Under the pieces are notes generated by a model that made no database searches, was not told where the DNA came from, and worked only from the letters and a program-made list of their open reading frames with translations. Source: Rotaria sp. Silwood1 (taxonomy: Eukaryota; Rotifera; Eurotatoria; Philodinida; Philodinidae). From it: DNA of 64,000 bases. The position numbers were made by a program, and so were the translations under genes. Where the stretch lies: NCBI GenBank assembly GCA_905250075.1, contig CAJNOP010000289.1, forward strand, positions 1 through 64,000, given 5' to 3'. Shown here in pieces: positions 10,191 through 23,583 of this stretch. Position 1 is the stretch's first letter. Every line of letters starts with the position of its first letter.

Positions 10191-13064
10191 GTCGATCGTG
10201 TGGTAGGTATTCTCTAGGACCTCGTATACATAGCTAATATCTTTGGACTTCTTTGAATCTCGTAAGATAGTTTCAATTGTATATCGACTTTTCTACATAC
10301 ACATAAAAGTTTTTCTTTTCGTTCCTAATTTAAAAACCGATTCAGAATTCTACTATTAATATTTTTACTCATTTCTTCAGTCAATTACACGGCTGATCAT
10401 TTTTCAATGGAGTCAGAATACTTAGCAAATATAGACAGCTGAATTATTTGTTAGGTACAAACGTAAATAGGATGAAAAGGTGATACGTAAAATTCTAGAT
10501 AAAAATAAAAGTAGTTTAATCGGATCAAATGGAGTGGAGAGACTGGGCCTCTTTTTTTCGTTCTCTCTTAAGACAACACAAACTCGACCTTGTCGCTTCA
10601 TATACACAATCAACAAATGCATCGATCGCGGCTATTAATAATACTGCCTTTCTGTTTCTCTTTCTCCTTCAAACTGTACGGATTCGGCTTTGTCGCAACN
10701 NNNNNNNNNTTTTTTTGTCTTTGATTCCAGAACGTGTAGGGTCCCGACAACCTCACGGCGAATCCTGTCATTGAATTCACTATCAATTGTTAGCACAAGA
10801 AAAGTGTTTATCGTTTCTATGCTTTTTGAACAGTAAACGGATTCGATCGTCTGGTAACACTAACCAGAAGAAACTCGTCCTCGACTGTAGCAATAAAAGA
10901 CTCTTCCAATTCTCATACATATCTCGAAAAATGTGCACATAATTAGCTCCCTCACAAGCTACACTGTCGAAAAACGAGTTAATCGTGAGAAACAATTGTG
11001 TGCTTGATTTATCTCATTCTTTTTCAATACATAAGTATAATCGGTCTTCTATCAGAAGACACATTAGTAAAGCACTTCGAAAAATGGAACTACAGAAACT
11101 ATCGATTTTTTCGTACATATTTGAGAAAAGATTATATGTCTATATACTTGCAGAGCAAACTTAAGAGAAATGCATGAATGGTCTAGACTCAAAGTGGGCT
11201 CTCTCGTTCTTATACTTTACTTCGGAAAACAGACAAACCCGCCCAGATATCATGACAAGTGATGCAAAAGTGCGATAATCAATGTAAGGAGGAAGTATTG
11301 CCAATAGATAATCTAGTTTCGAGAGGGCCGTTTACGTCGGAGGAGGCCTCGATAAAGCAAGCACAAAGCACAGAACAGTGTGCACTGCGGGTTATTCTTT
11401 GCAGATTGATAGGCGTTATACCAAGATTGCAGCCTCTAGCAGAGTAATTAAAGAATAAATCCAATAATGATATTTCAACGTGAAATTTCACTCATACACG
11501 AGTCTTATGATACGAATTGGCATATTTTTAAATCGTAGCTCTAATTCAAAAATACAATATTACTTGGTGGGCTCATTTGTTTGAGAAGAAATTTTAAGAA
11601 CATTGTAGGCAACATCAGACCTCTAAATGAGCAAGGTGTCAAGTTAAAATATCATAATTTGACTCTTTTACTATATATTTTGCTGAAGGCTAAAATCTCA
11701 GTAAAGTGGCTTCAATTCGACAAGAAATGAGCGACAGCATTAACTGTTTTCATCATTTTTCTTGTTAGACGGATTCCTTCTTGGGGGTGAAGCTTCAACT
11801 CGGTAATCAATAATCAATAGAGAGTGCGCCCTAGCAAATAGACAAAAAGTCAGCTTGTATTTCCTACGTCTTATGCGAAACAACCTAGCTCCCGTCACTA
11901 AACAGCACACACCACGAAGCAATTGTTAAACCGAGTGTAAGTAGAGATAACTATAGCTATTTTTTCTCTTTTCTTCGTTCTCATCAAGAACATGAAAACG
12001 CACCCTGGTAACAGCTCAGAACACCGTGTAATGGATTAACGAAATTAAATAACAAAGTTTAGCTTCGCTTATTTCCCTCAGGTCGAAAAATATGCTGATT
12101 CAATGTCTTCGAAGCATGTATCGTCAATAGATCCACCAATAATGTCGAGCACCTGGAAGTCTCTTTTATTTTTACACTAATCTTTGAAAAATATTCAGAC
12201 TCCGTACCCTTCTAACGTACGCCGTACAAAAATGTATTTCGAATCACAAATAGAAAATGTCTTTTACTATCTAACATCTATTGAGAGAAACAAATCCAAC
12301 CAGCAACATTTTCGGAGGTCGTGAGATCGCCCAACTCTATATTACGCGCAATAGTGTGGCTTTCTTCTTGTTTCAAGTCGCTTCGACGAATCTACAGAAT
12401 TGTCCTCCTTACAGCTCGCACAACAGAAAACTCTTCAAATAAAGAAACTGATGAGACTACTCGTTTTTCTCATATATTTGGCCAAAAGCTACATCTCGAG
12501 CTGCTTGAAGCGCATTATAGAATAATTCATGAGTCATATGAATTCAATGGAAGTTCTTTCGTTTTCTTTTCGCTTATGCTTCTGTTCGAACAGTATACAC
12601 AGTCAACTTATTCTTAGTGAGTGCTGTCAATAACTGTATCAATCAAGTCAAGTGGAGAGAGATTCGGTCTCATACTTTTGCTTTTCTTTTAAAACAGCAT
12701 GAGTTCGACCTTGTCGCTTTGCACACAATCAACAAATGTATTGGTCGCAACTATTAAAAACACTATCCCAGTGTTTCTCTTTCTCCTTCAAACTGTACGG
12801 ATTCGGCTTTGTCGCAACGCTTACCATCACGAAATGCATTAATCGAATCAAGTGAAAAAGAAGAAAGCTTTATTTTACGCTCCTTTTCCAAGAGACACAA
12901 AATCGTCCTTGACGCAGCGCATATAATCAACACATATATGAATAATGACAAATAAAAACAAGAGCTCGACCTTGCTCCTTCTGCTCGAAAAATATGCCGC
13001 TTTGCTTCTGTTGAGTGCAGTATTTAACAATAAATGTATAAAATAAGTCTACGAGAGAACTGCA
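10191..13064. repeat. Repeat-rich gene-free region with direct duplication and assembly gap
   Basis: A ~170-bp segment at 10529-10699 is repeated directly at 12648-12819; both contain TCGACCTTGTCGCTT and the 19-mer AAACTGTACGGATTCGGCT. A shorter related unit follows at 12830-12960. Ten Ns (10700-10709) fall exactly at the end of the first copy, suggesting a scaffold join in unresolved repeat. No reading frame here looks like a protein. Confidence 0.6.
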
Positions 13065-13190
13065 GCTCTATTCAGAGATGGTCATCTCCATCGTAACAGG
13101 GCATAGGGTCGCTACTTTCTATTCCATTTCCCATTGACAGTAGCGACCCTATGCCCTGTTACCATGGAGATGACCATCTCTGGCTCTATT
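13065..13190. mobile_element. 110-bp near-perfect hairpin MITE with 8-bp duplication
   Basis: The element 13073-13182 begins CAGAGATGGTCATC and ends GATGACCATCTCTG. Its ~45-bp arms are almost perfectly complementary around a ~20-bp loop. It is flanked by identical GCTCTATT (13065-13072, 13183-13190). CAG-start TIRs plus an 8-bp duplication indicate the hAT superfamily. The near-identical arms suggest a young insertion. Confidence 0.82.
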
Positions 13191-13779
13191 CTCTTCTTTT
13201 TCTTCAAAAAGTATGAACACTAGCATTCATCGAGATATGGATACCAAAAACTGGATTAATGGTGTTACTTTCGAAACACTAAGCTGTTTTTGTTGTCCTT
13301 GTGTCTGGAAAATGTAGCAATCAGCTGAACTCACAGCGGAAGTCATAGATTAATCCTACGCATACATAGACGATAAGGTGCACTGCTTTTCTCACATCGA
13401 TTTGAAAAAGGTCAATAAATCTACCGTCTCCCAGTATTCATCACTTACAGTTGCACCGGTTGTTTCAAGCGCAAGAGGTTTTAGTTTATTCAATGTTTCT
13501 CGAGCAGTATACAAACCATCCTTGCTAGCAGCGCAACATAAAAGCAAGTAATAGACACTTGGAAAGATAAATAATAGCTCACTTTGTCACATCAATCTTG
13601 ACATAAAAATCATACCAGTAGCCTCTTTGGAGGTTGCATCGCCAACAAACACCTTTATTAAGTGATGTAATTAAGTGTTTCTGCTGCCTTAAGCTTCCTT
13701 CTGACAAATGACCACGGTCGTACCCTGACAAGACATCTTGCAGAATATTTTACTAATGAAAAAAAAGGAAAATATCATC

Positions 13780-15310
13780 GACTCTTTTCTACATATCCTC
13801 AAGAAAGCTCAGAATATCAGCCTTCTCCTGAAGCACAACATCGAGAAACGCTTCTATATATAGAAAATGGTACAAATAATGTTATGATGCTGGCCTTCGC
13901 TTCGTTAAATAAAGGAAATTGGCCTTGAAGAAGCGGACGTCATAGAGAACAGTAATCATCGTCTCCAATTAAAAAATATGTTTGCTTCTCTATTCTTCTT
14001 CTTGTTGAACAATCTAAAGACCCAATAGTCACAGCCCATAACATCGAAATATGATTAGAATATATGAACTACAGAGAGTACTCACATTATCCCGCTTATT
14101 TCGAAAGACTCACAATGATGCGTCTCGTAGCACACACCGTCGAATAATGTATGAATGATCTGCAATAGTAAAGCTCTTGTTTTCTTTGCGACTCTCTCAA
14201 AAAACACATACTCGGTTCCCTCTCCTCGCACAAAGCAAAAAAAATGCAACCAAAAGGAGAAAAAGAAAATGTTTTTCATTCTTTCCCACAGATGAAAAAA
14301 AAACCACAAAATCAGCCTTCTCAGATGATACAGTATTTAGAAAGGTTTCTATTGGCAAGAGTAGTGCAAGTAACGTTTCTATGTTGGTCTTTATTTCTCT
14401 AAATAAAAAGAATTCACCTTGAAGTAGTGCACATCGTAGAAAAATGTATTCATGGTGCTCAATGAAAAAAAGGTTTTTTTTTTTCTATATTCTTCTTCTT
14501 GTCGAATGAGATAAAGATCTGATCCTTGCAGCATATAATATTGAAATATATGAACTGCAAACAATACTCATGTTGTCCTACGCATCTTGAAAAACTTACA
14601 CAGTAACCGTTGTGGTGGTAGCATACACTGTCGAATAATATATCGACACTGTAGAACAGTAGAGCTGTTGTTTTTTCAGTTCTCTTAAAAAATGAATACT
14701 CGGTTCTCCTTTCAATGCAAAACACCAAAAAATTCAAGAATGAAGAAAAAGAGAAAATGTTGTTCATTTTTGTCCACAAAGGAAAAGAAACCACAACATC
14801 AATCTTGTCAGAGGCCACAATATTGAGAAAGGCTTCTATTTGCGGAGTAGTACGAGTGATGTTTTCATGTTGGCCTTCATTTTTCTAAATAAAGCTTATT
14901 GGTCTTCAAGAAGCGCAGACCGTAAAAGAATATATTCACCCTATCGAATTTACAAAAGTGTTTACTTCTTCATCTTCTGGTTAAAAAATTTTGGGATCCT
15001 GCCATCGCAGCGCATAATATAAAGACATGATGGAAACATATGAAGTACAAAGAATATTCACGTTATCCTACTTATTGCGAACAACTCTTACGATAACTTT
15101 TCTAGTATTACATACCGTCAAATGATGTTACAATTCTATGGAACATTAAAATTCTTGTTTTCTTTATTCTGTGTCCTCAAATATATACTCGACTTCCTCT
15201 CCTCCCACCATCTAGAAAAATTCTCAATGATGAGAAAAAGAAAAGACTATTCATTCTCTCCTACATAATAAAAAAAAAACCACAACATCAACCTTGTCAT
15301 AGGACGCATT
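13780..15310. repeat. Diverged ~490-bp tandem repeats, about three units
   Basis: Landmarks recur every ~490 bp: a CCTTGAAG(A/T)AG(C/T)G-like motif at 13922, 14412 and 14903; CACAACATCAACCTTGTC-like at ~14300, 14790 and 15285; and a TTCTTCTTCTTG tract at ~13997 and 14500. Two minus-strand frames (14309-14082 and 14818-14459) are homologous pieces of adjacent units. They resemble each other only loosely and sit on repeat DNA with indels, so I do not call them genes. Confidence 0.6.
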
Positions 15311-15449
15311 ACAAAGAAACCCGATACCTCCGTCGAGTGGTATTGCGTTCTTTTTTTTCAGTTCTGTACGAAAAATATAAAGCGCTGACTTTCTCCTAGC
15401 GCATACTTTCGAAAAAAAACCTTGAAATATTTGACTTCCAAACAACATC

Positions 15450-16440
15450 TCGTTTTACACAGTCGCTTCAAAAACTTTATAATATGCACTTCTTGCGAAA
15501 GTATCCCCTCGAGAATTTGCGTAGTTAGATGAAGTACGTTCGTGTTGTTGATTTCTTTTTGAGATTTTTTAAAGTGTTATCTCTCGGACTCAACACAATA
15601 TACACGGTAGATAAAAAGCTTATAATACATGGGAAAGACAAATATCAGTTTATTTCGAATTCTCTTATGTGGACAAAAGCCACACTTATATCTTTCGATT
15701 ACAGGCCATCGAGTAACGTAATAATTGTTTGGAGAAGGGTTTTATCACATATTTTTACTTCTGTTAGAAGACGATATACAGGGAAGTGTTACCGAAGTGT
15801 GCGCTTGCCAAAAGTGTTTGAAGTATAGAAAGACAAGAAGACTCACATCTACGTAATCATTTGAGAATCTTACAACGCTAATCTAATCGGAGCGTAGACT
15901 ACAGAGAAATATTTTCTTACCTTTCGCATGATTCTCTTCGATAAGAAAAAGACAGAGTCAGCCTTCAAACAACGAAGACCGTGTAAAACCTCACAGTTGA
16001 CTTCAGCCTTTGCCACGATTGTCTGGTCAACAAGTAGTCGAGTCTGTCTATGATCTGTTCGATGATTTGATGCAGCATATGTCGATGATGAAAGTAAATC
16101 TCAAATATTCCCTATTGGTAAAATAAGTTTCGGTCAACTCCAAGCGCCGTTTATTTCGAAGATGTTTTCAATCGATAAACTTCAGATTTCATCATTCATA
16201 AGACCTGACACCAAGTCATTTTCTTTAAAACGTTTTCGATGAAAAAATGAAACATTATTTCGATGAGCCCACTCTATGTCATTTCGAGCCACTCAAAACC
16301 ACTCCGAACCCCTGCAAGCTACTTCACACTACTCTAATTTATATCTCAACGAGAAAAATAATGTTCAACAATAGACTATGGATCTGAACGCAGATGAAAT
16401 GAAGGTAACATTGGCAATCAACATCATCACTATTCGTATT
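15450..16440. other. Intergenic, nothing recognised
   Basis: A 99-codon plus-strand frame (15529-15828) has no recognisable family or splice partners. Nothing else stands out. Confidence 0.35.
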
Positions 16441-16650
16441 CCTGATCCTCACATCCCATAGAGTCTACAGTCCACAGACTCTACATCTCACACCCCACAT
16501 CTTATACAGCCCAGAGCTCATACACCCTACCATACTTGGAACCGGTCGTAGTTTTCTTGACTGGACCGGACCAACCGGCGAAAGTTCGATTCCAAGTATG
16601 CATCCCACATATCCCACACACTCACAACATGATTGTGGAATATTAGGCTT
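16441..16650. repeat. C-rich degenerate telomere-like tract with small inverted insert
   Basis: A tract of CACCCCACAT/CATCCCACA-type units (16447-16530, 16602-16630) is interrupted by a ~70-bp segment bounded by inverted ATACTTGGAA/TTCCAAGTAT. It resembles the C-rich arm of the dispersed hairpins described elsewhere in the window. Confidence 0.4.
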
Positions 16651-16685
16651 GTTGTTGACATATCGATAGATGGGCGTAGTCTGGA

Positions 16686-17744
16686 CTAGACATCGGCGTG
16701 ACCAATGTTTTTTGGTCACGGTTACAGTCACGGTCACGATGGCAACGGTCGTGACCGTGACCGTGAGTCACGGTAGCCACGCCTGTCTCTATACAAACGA
16801 CTATTTTCTCTTTTCTCAAAATATCATACCCTTCTTTTCCAATAGGAGGTCCCTATACTAGAAGGCTGTCCATAATAGAGGATCCCCTTGGAGAAATATG
16901 TGCGAGATTTAGCATAAGACCCCATTCAATAATCGAATTTTTCGAAAAATGACAACTTCAACCACTGGATTTACACCGTAATATACTTAGTTTTCAGAGT
17001 TTTGAGCTGAAAACCTTAACTAAGTGTTTTCAACATTTTATCTAGGCTTTTAAAATCCGAAAAATTCCTTCTCAGAGCATCAAAATCACCTTAGCTTTCT
17101 GAACAATCTTTTTAGATGAAATCTGTAAAAACAAAAGAGACAACACAAGATCCTCTGGAAAAGTTTTGCGATTGGACACAATAGAAAATCTCGGATCTCC
17201 TCGTGGGGAGAGGCGAAAGGTAATATAACAGATAAACGAAAAAGATTAGGTATGAACAAAATTGATGAATTTGTTTTTGAGAAAATCTCTTACAGTTCTT
17301 GAAAGTTTATTTGGCCAAAGCCTGAATAGAAATGAGTGGAATCAGAACAAGTAGAGAAAAGATCAATCGTCGAATAAGTCATCTGATAAAAGTAAAAAAA
17401 AGTCGAAAATATATGAAAATGACAATTCTTGTTCAAGGAGGTCATAATATTTTTTAATGGTACATTTTTTTCTAAAGTCTTTCTATGCCAGCTGTTTAAA
17501 ATATATTAATACTGAGAATATTTTTTCTGGTATCGCGATTGTATTGATTCTATTTCTTCGTTTTGAGTTAGCATAATTAGAAAAGGATATTGATATATAT
17601 TGCAAGAATACTACATATAATATTTAATTCTCTAGTAAAGTTTGAAAATAACTGCTTTATATTTACATTGAAAATTTATCGTGACTGGTCGTGACCAGGT
17701 TTTGGTCACGGTCACGTCACGGTCACGGCAGTCACGCCGATGGC
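16686..17744. mobile_element. ~1.06-kb non-autonomous TIR element with GTCACG subterminal repeats
   Basis: The left end CTAGACATCGGCGTGACC and the right end ACGCCGATGGCTAG are inverted, and each is followed inward by arrays of GGTCACG/CGTGACC (16713-16775 and 17680-17735). Flanks TAGTCTGGA (16677-16685) and TAGTCTGAA (17745-17753) match at 8 of 9 bases and may be the target duplication. A 4-bp CTAG duplication is the alternative. The interior is AT-rich and shows no transposase. Confidence 0.65.
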
Positions 17745-17946
17745 TAGTCTGAACAGGCTCTGAATGGACCCATCAAAATAATGTTTGATTTATTTTATCA
17801 AAGCTTTTTCAAAGAAAATGGCTTACGAGGAAGCTTTCCAAAGTGATCAACCGCTTTTTCAAGGACGCACACATGACTGCATGCAGTTTTTTGCGCTGAT
17901 TTCGAGTATCAGAGTTCTAGTGTCTCTTAGGTATTCCTCTGTGCTA

Positions 17947-18020
17947 TGGGTGTGGGTCATCTCATCACCAACATCCACACGCGACGCTATAATCTACACC
18001 ACACTCCACACTCTACCCTC
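17947..18020. repeat. Telomere-like G-arm/C-arm hairpin copy
   Basis: A short G arm (GGGTGTGGGT) is followed after a spacer by C-rich CATCCACAC and CACCACACTCCACAC. This is a degraded member of the dispersed family. Confidence 0.4.
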
Positions 18021-18303
18021 TGGGTTTTCTTTGTTACATAAAGGATGGCGATCAATTTTGTGGAACTCACATATGTTTTCAAAGAAAATAGTGAGTGTAA
18101 GTTTTCAGTTCGAGGTTGGCGGCTCCTTCCCCCCCCCCCTCCCCCCATTACAGATACCCCCTCCATTACAGACTTTAAGAATAGAGAATAAGAAGCGTCA
18201 GGCTTTCTAGAGTTTTTTGCAAAATTGATTAAGTTATAATTTTGAAAAATAATGAATATCATTGTTTGTAAGTTGATTAATATATATAATAGTGCCTAAG
18301 ATC

Positions 18304-18714
18304 TGCTGTAGGTATCATATGTATATGCAAATATCGTAATCGATTCAAGTGATTATTGACTTTATATCTACTACCATAGCCATATGTATCAATTTACTAT
18401 TTCGCCCAAACTATTAAAATATTGTATGCAGTTTATCTACTCGTTGTTCGTCAAGACTGTTAACTTTGCTCACTCTACGAAGTAGGAATATAGATATTTT
18501 ATCGTCTAGACTATAAAATACCTATATTCCTATTTCGCAGAATAAGCACACAGTTAACAGTCTCGATGAATAACGAGTAGATAAACTGCATCATATACTA
18601 CACTGTTTTATGGCAAATAGCAAATTGATACATATGACTGGGGCAATTAAGATAAAGTCAATATTTAGCTGAATCATTTAAGATATGACCACATGCATGC
18701 TAATTTCCTACAAC
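18304..18714. mobile_element. Foldback element, ~200-bp inverted arms
   Basis: The left arm (18304-18485) and right arm (18541-18714) are inverted copies. The innermost pairing is strong, with ATGCAGTTTATCTACTCG at 18426 mirrored by CGAGTAGATAAACTGCAT ending at 18591, and CATATGTATCAATTT pairing further out. No coding potential. Confidence 0.7.
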
Positions 18715-19971
18715 ACAAACTTTGATATAGCCGAAATACATTTCTAAAACAAGCAGAAAGTTAAAATCGACTATCCAATGTAATACATAAGAAAAAGTAT
18801 CTCACCATCCTTTCTTTATATGACAAAGAAAAGCCTAGAGGGTACTTTTGCATATATAGTGTTTTTCTACTTTTTGATACATCTCAGCATTTAAAACTTA
18901 AGATAAAAACATCACGAAAAAAGTATTTGTGTGAATATTTTTTTCTGAAAATGTATGATTGACTAATTAGCAATTCAATTTAATGAAAAATATTCCTGTC
19001 AATAGGATATGGAGGTTATGGCATGGGACTAAGGAAGATCTACGGATCACTACGACCTTGATATTTGAAATTAGCGCAAAGAAACTGCATACAATCATGC
19101 ATATTTCCATGAAAAAGCAATTAGTCACTTGGAAAACCTTTCTCGGCAGTCAAGATCCGTTGGCTATCTGTACTAGTTGGCTCTTGTTTCTTTTTCTTTT
19201 ATTCGCAAATTCAAATTTATATGGAATATCACTAGTCCTTGGCTGTTATGTCGTACTTTCGATGTACTTTCGTTTATTCTAGATTTATTTATGAGTATCA
19301 TATCGAAAGTAAACTAGCTTATCTCCATTGCTTTTAGAAGCCATTACAATCTCTTTCAATAGAATGAGTTTCTCAACAAGAGAGCTAGACTCTATTTTCG
19401 ATTATTAAAATGCTATGATAAAGTTGGAGGTCGTACTAGGGCAGGCCTGTTCTGATGACAGCCGAAAATGGCTGCTTGCATCTTTTGCTTTTGAAAAATT
19501 TCAGTGTTTCATGCAGAAGTATAAGCATGTTTTGAAGTTTTTTGCAGAATGACAAAATTCAGCCCATTGACCGGCTCGGCTGTTTTTTGGCTTTCGAAGT
19601 GACCACGCTAACAGATTGTTTATTTAAAAGAGACAACTCTGACGAAAGCTGAAAAAATACGATGAAATTATCAGTTCATATGATTAAGTTTTGTGACAAC
19701 TAACAGTGGAACAAGAGTTGGAATAATCGCTCAACTACTGTGAGCTTTTCACAGTATTGGCAACATTGAAAAGATATAATGATGCTCTACAATAACCCAT
19801 CAACTCTTCTGTATGTCGATTATCTTTACAAAGTAGTGGACTATGATGCAAGCACATTTTCCCTTAGTCTGATTGGCAAAAGGCATGCGCAAGCGATAAC
19901 TTAAACATTTTCTAGCATTGAATCGAAGTGATCGTTTGATTCTTTGATTTCATCTAGTTAACTGTTTATAG
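18715..19971. other. Intergenic, nothing recognised
   Basis: A 99-codon plus-strand frame (18983-19282) ends in a hydrophobic stretch but lacks family signals. Nothing else is supported. Confidence 0.35.
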
Positions 19972-20130
19972 GGTGTGGGTGAGGCCTAATGCAAGGAGCA
20001 GTTATACCCACATGCATCTACATCCACTCACACCAATGCATCCACCCACGCTCACATCCACCCACACATTCACACTCACACCTACACACCCATCCACACT
20101 CATCACACACTCACACATAACACATACACA
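19972..20130. repeat. Telomere-like hairpin copy with expanded C arm
   Basis: A short G arm GGGTGTGGGTGAGG is followed by ~120 bp of CATCCACTCACACC-like repeats beginning TATACCCACATGC. Long His/Thr/Pro or Val/Cys frames across it are low-complexity artefacts. Confidence 0.55.
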
Positions 20131-23100
20131 AACAAAACTCCCACGATGTTTCTCACATCGGTGTTTCATCTGATTTCGACAAAAATTCACTGTCCCAACT
20201 TATAATCCTATGATTAAACAAAGTATGTTTTTGATTTCATTTCCGATCGCATGTTGAGTCTGCTTCTAGCTTGTATTGGTGATAACGAATGAAGATCTGT
20301 GGTTTGTCTCGTACTTTTGTTTTCATATAGCTCAACAGTGTTGTTCTCTTTTTCCATCAGCAAGCAATACACCAAAGAATGACACGTCAAGACTCATTTC
20401 TTCAATCATGAACAGATCAATAAATGTTGATGATAAAAAAAGGTTTTCCGTACGCTACTAATGCAAGCAATTGCCATCACTCTTTTGTTCTAGTTGTAGA
20501 ATGTCAAAGACTGAACATGAATAAACGAAATATTGTTTTCTTTATGAAGATCACAAGAAAAGCCTTGGTTTGAAGATTGAAGTCAATCGATAAGTCGTTT
20601 TTCATATTCAATAACTATTTTAATATCCCAATAAATTCATCATGACATGCCTGAGAACAATATACACATAGTGATCTCTTACCTAGGTGAATGTTCTTGT
20701 TTTGATCTAGACATGTAAGTTACCACAAGAGAGTATAGATATGTGTGTGAATGAAGGTTCAAGCCTAGATATAGATCTTCTCTTCATACACACCTACAAC
20801 GTCACAATTCATTGAGATGTAGAAATGATATACAGTCTAAAACACCCTTTCAAAAATATCCTCTATATTTGGTCCTTGAAAAAAATGTCCTTCAGAGTAA
20901 ACGTTCTTGGTGAAAATGTCCCTCATCCACAATTGTTGTTTTTTTTAAACATTGCTGTTGAAAGGCGGATAACACTGTAATCAAGGCATATAATCTATGC
21001 GCACCCATACTATATCGACACACCGCACTCTATAATCATCAAGCATTATGTACATTCACTGAAAAGACGGTTCGATGTTAGAAGAAATGTTTTCAGAGGA
21101 TCATACCACGAGAGCCATTTCTCAGGGATATTTTCACTACGAACATTTTTAGAAGGAATTTTTTCAAAGTAAGTTTTAACCTGTTACTTTGCAGTGACAT
21201 AAAAAAAGAGACAAATATTTATTTTTATAAAATAATACTTACCATGCATTGGGGTACTCGAAGGAACAAAATAAAAGAAAAAAAAACTATCTACTTTTAT
21301 ATAATAAGGCTTACTGTTAAAGTTGGTTGGAAAATCATCGATCAAGTGCGATTTATTGTAATATTAAAAATGCCAGTGATTAAATGACATATTTCGACAA
21401 CTTGTTTTATTATGTATGAAGTTGTCGATTAATCGCCAATGTTTTCTACTATCCCGATTGATCGCCAAAAGTAACCTAGTTTTTAATGCTACGAGAATGA
21501 ATAAAAAATATACTTAACATTTCAGATGATGCTCAATTCTTTTTTCATCTATCTTTGTTTTTATTAATATTAAAAATTTTCAATTGTGACTGGACAGAAA
21601 CAGCAACAATATTGTTTACCTAAATTTGTCTTAATGATGTAAGCAAAGTTTTGGTAGTGAAAGAATTGAACATAACCATGCTCTCGAATGGGAAACTTGA
21701 TGGCCGGGCGCTATCTGGTAAATGTGGCTTGTTGATAGAGTTTAACTGACCGGAATTTGAGCAGCATGCAGAGGGCTTAACCTTCTTGGCTACACTTCTA
21801 GTTTGTTTAATTAGATAGTTTATTTTCACAGAAAAGAAGTTAGTTTACTTTATTTTTACACAGAATAACCTTTTCAAAAGACTCACGTTGCTGAAGCAGT
21901 TTTTATTTTGCAAGACGAAAAAACTTAAAACAGTCACATGGGTCTTTACAAAATTCTAAGACATATTCAACAGCTGCCTCAATCACAAGACTCGACGACT
22001 AAGTGTTCAGAAAAGGATGAAACTGACTAGATACAGACAACTAAGTCCTGTAGAAACAGTTCTTCGAATTTCATCGGATTGAGACACGTCCGACAGAATT
22101 CAATAGCGATGTTTTGACCTGGGTAGCAACAGAGGTTTCTTAGAATGAGGTATCAAATCAAAATGGTAGAAAATATGCTGATGTGAATATTTTCCAAAGA
22201 ACACTATGGAAGAATTCTATTCTATGAAAATGACATATTTTGAATATATACGTTACTATAATACCATCTCTATTCTACGAGACTGTAGCGAGCTTTTTTC
22301 ATGTGAACTACTTATGTAATGCTTGAAACAACCAAAAATGATTCTTGAAAAAAATCAAATTCTACCCTTTGCACTATGGTTCTTTGATAAACTTTAGAGA
22401 ACTATTCAATATAGATTTCTCAGAATAGTTCTTTAGTTCACAATTCGAACACAAATAAATCATTTTCAAGCGGAAAGGTCTCAGACAAGTCCATTCGAAC
22501 GTAAATATAAAACTCATCTAGTTCTCTTCTGTTTGCGGGTTCCACGATAAGGCAGACAGATGAATGGAACCACCTGACTTTCACTAATAAAATAATCTTA
22601 TCAATCCGAAAGCCAACCATAAAGTCTTGTATTCGAATGTGTGCACTTTCATGCAAAAATCGTCTTCAAAGCGATATATAAAATGATGTATTCAAGCTCT
22701 TCCATAGACGAATATATTTTTTTGCAAGCAGCCGCTTATAATGTGAGAGCCAATGTATTATGTCCATTGCTCATACGTGGGCACTTTTCGAAAATCTTTT
22801 TCCACAGCTGGTATCGATTTATCTAATTTGTAACCCAATTTTGTGTTCCTGTTGTATACCTGTACTATGAGAACATGTTTTAAATCGATATAATCGGGAT
22901 ACAGTTCTTCTACACAACTACTTACTATATTATTGTGAAGATGTGATGTTCGGCGAAAGCATCAAGGGAAGAATATATCCAGAAATATTTGTTTTCCATT
23001 TTCTATCTCTTGATGAGTTCTATCTAGCGCGATAAGATGTTTCTTTCTCATGAAAGTCGACTCTTAATAACATGGACACTTTAGGAAAACTCATCAATTT

Positions 23101-23583
23101 TCACTATTAAAAGCTCGGAAAAGTTGTTCGATAAGTTTAGAGTACTATATTGCTGAAGAACGGTGGGTGTGGTATGACTGTATATCGACGTATTTATGCA
23201 CAGATGGATACAGAATGAATAAAAGACTCCTATCTGCAGCCACTTACCTAGTTATTTGCAAGGGATTTCACTCACCACCTATTGGTAATGGTAACCAGAA
23301 TATATCTGCGTTGATAGTATAACAATTAATAATTATTTTTAGTTCACATCTTTGACGATAATGACATTAAATCACAAGCATTTCGTTGTAAACAGTGTTT
23401 GTCTATTTTCTAAACACAAGACACTAGCACCATCATTCGCGATCAAATGTACATATTTTCATTGCTTCAAACAATCGTCCAATATTATTTCATCATGGAT
23501 CGATAAGAACGATAGTATAAAAAAATCAATTGCTTACGAAAGATTTTATTTTTATTTTAAATTTAATATTAAAGAAACGAACT
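20131..23583. other. Gene-poor intergenic with a small foldback and possible decayed exons
   Basis: Inverted arms lie at about 20868-20937 and 21107-21178 (CCTTGAAAAAAATGTCCTTC against GAAGGAATTTTTTCAAAG), marking a small MITE-like structure. Two minus-strand frames, 21829-21620 (…ACCSNSGQLNSINKPHLPD…) and 22656-22438 (…PANRRELDEFYIYVRMDL…), have protein-like composition. I cannot join them or name them, so they are candidate gene remnants only. Confidence 0.35.

Noticed and set aside
14082-14818. Two related minus-strand frames of 75 and 119 codons
   Set aside because: They lie on ~490-bp tandem repeats with indels and their similarity follows the DNA repeat, so repeat sequence is the simpler explanation.
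16530-16605. Possible tRNA (GTTCGATTCC resembles a B-box)
   Set aside because: The inverted ends are 10 bp and face each other as a hairpin; no A-box or cloverleaf can be formed.
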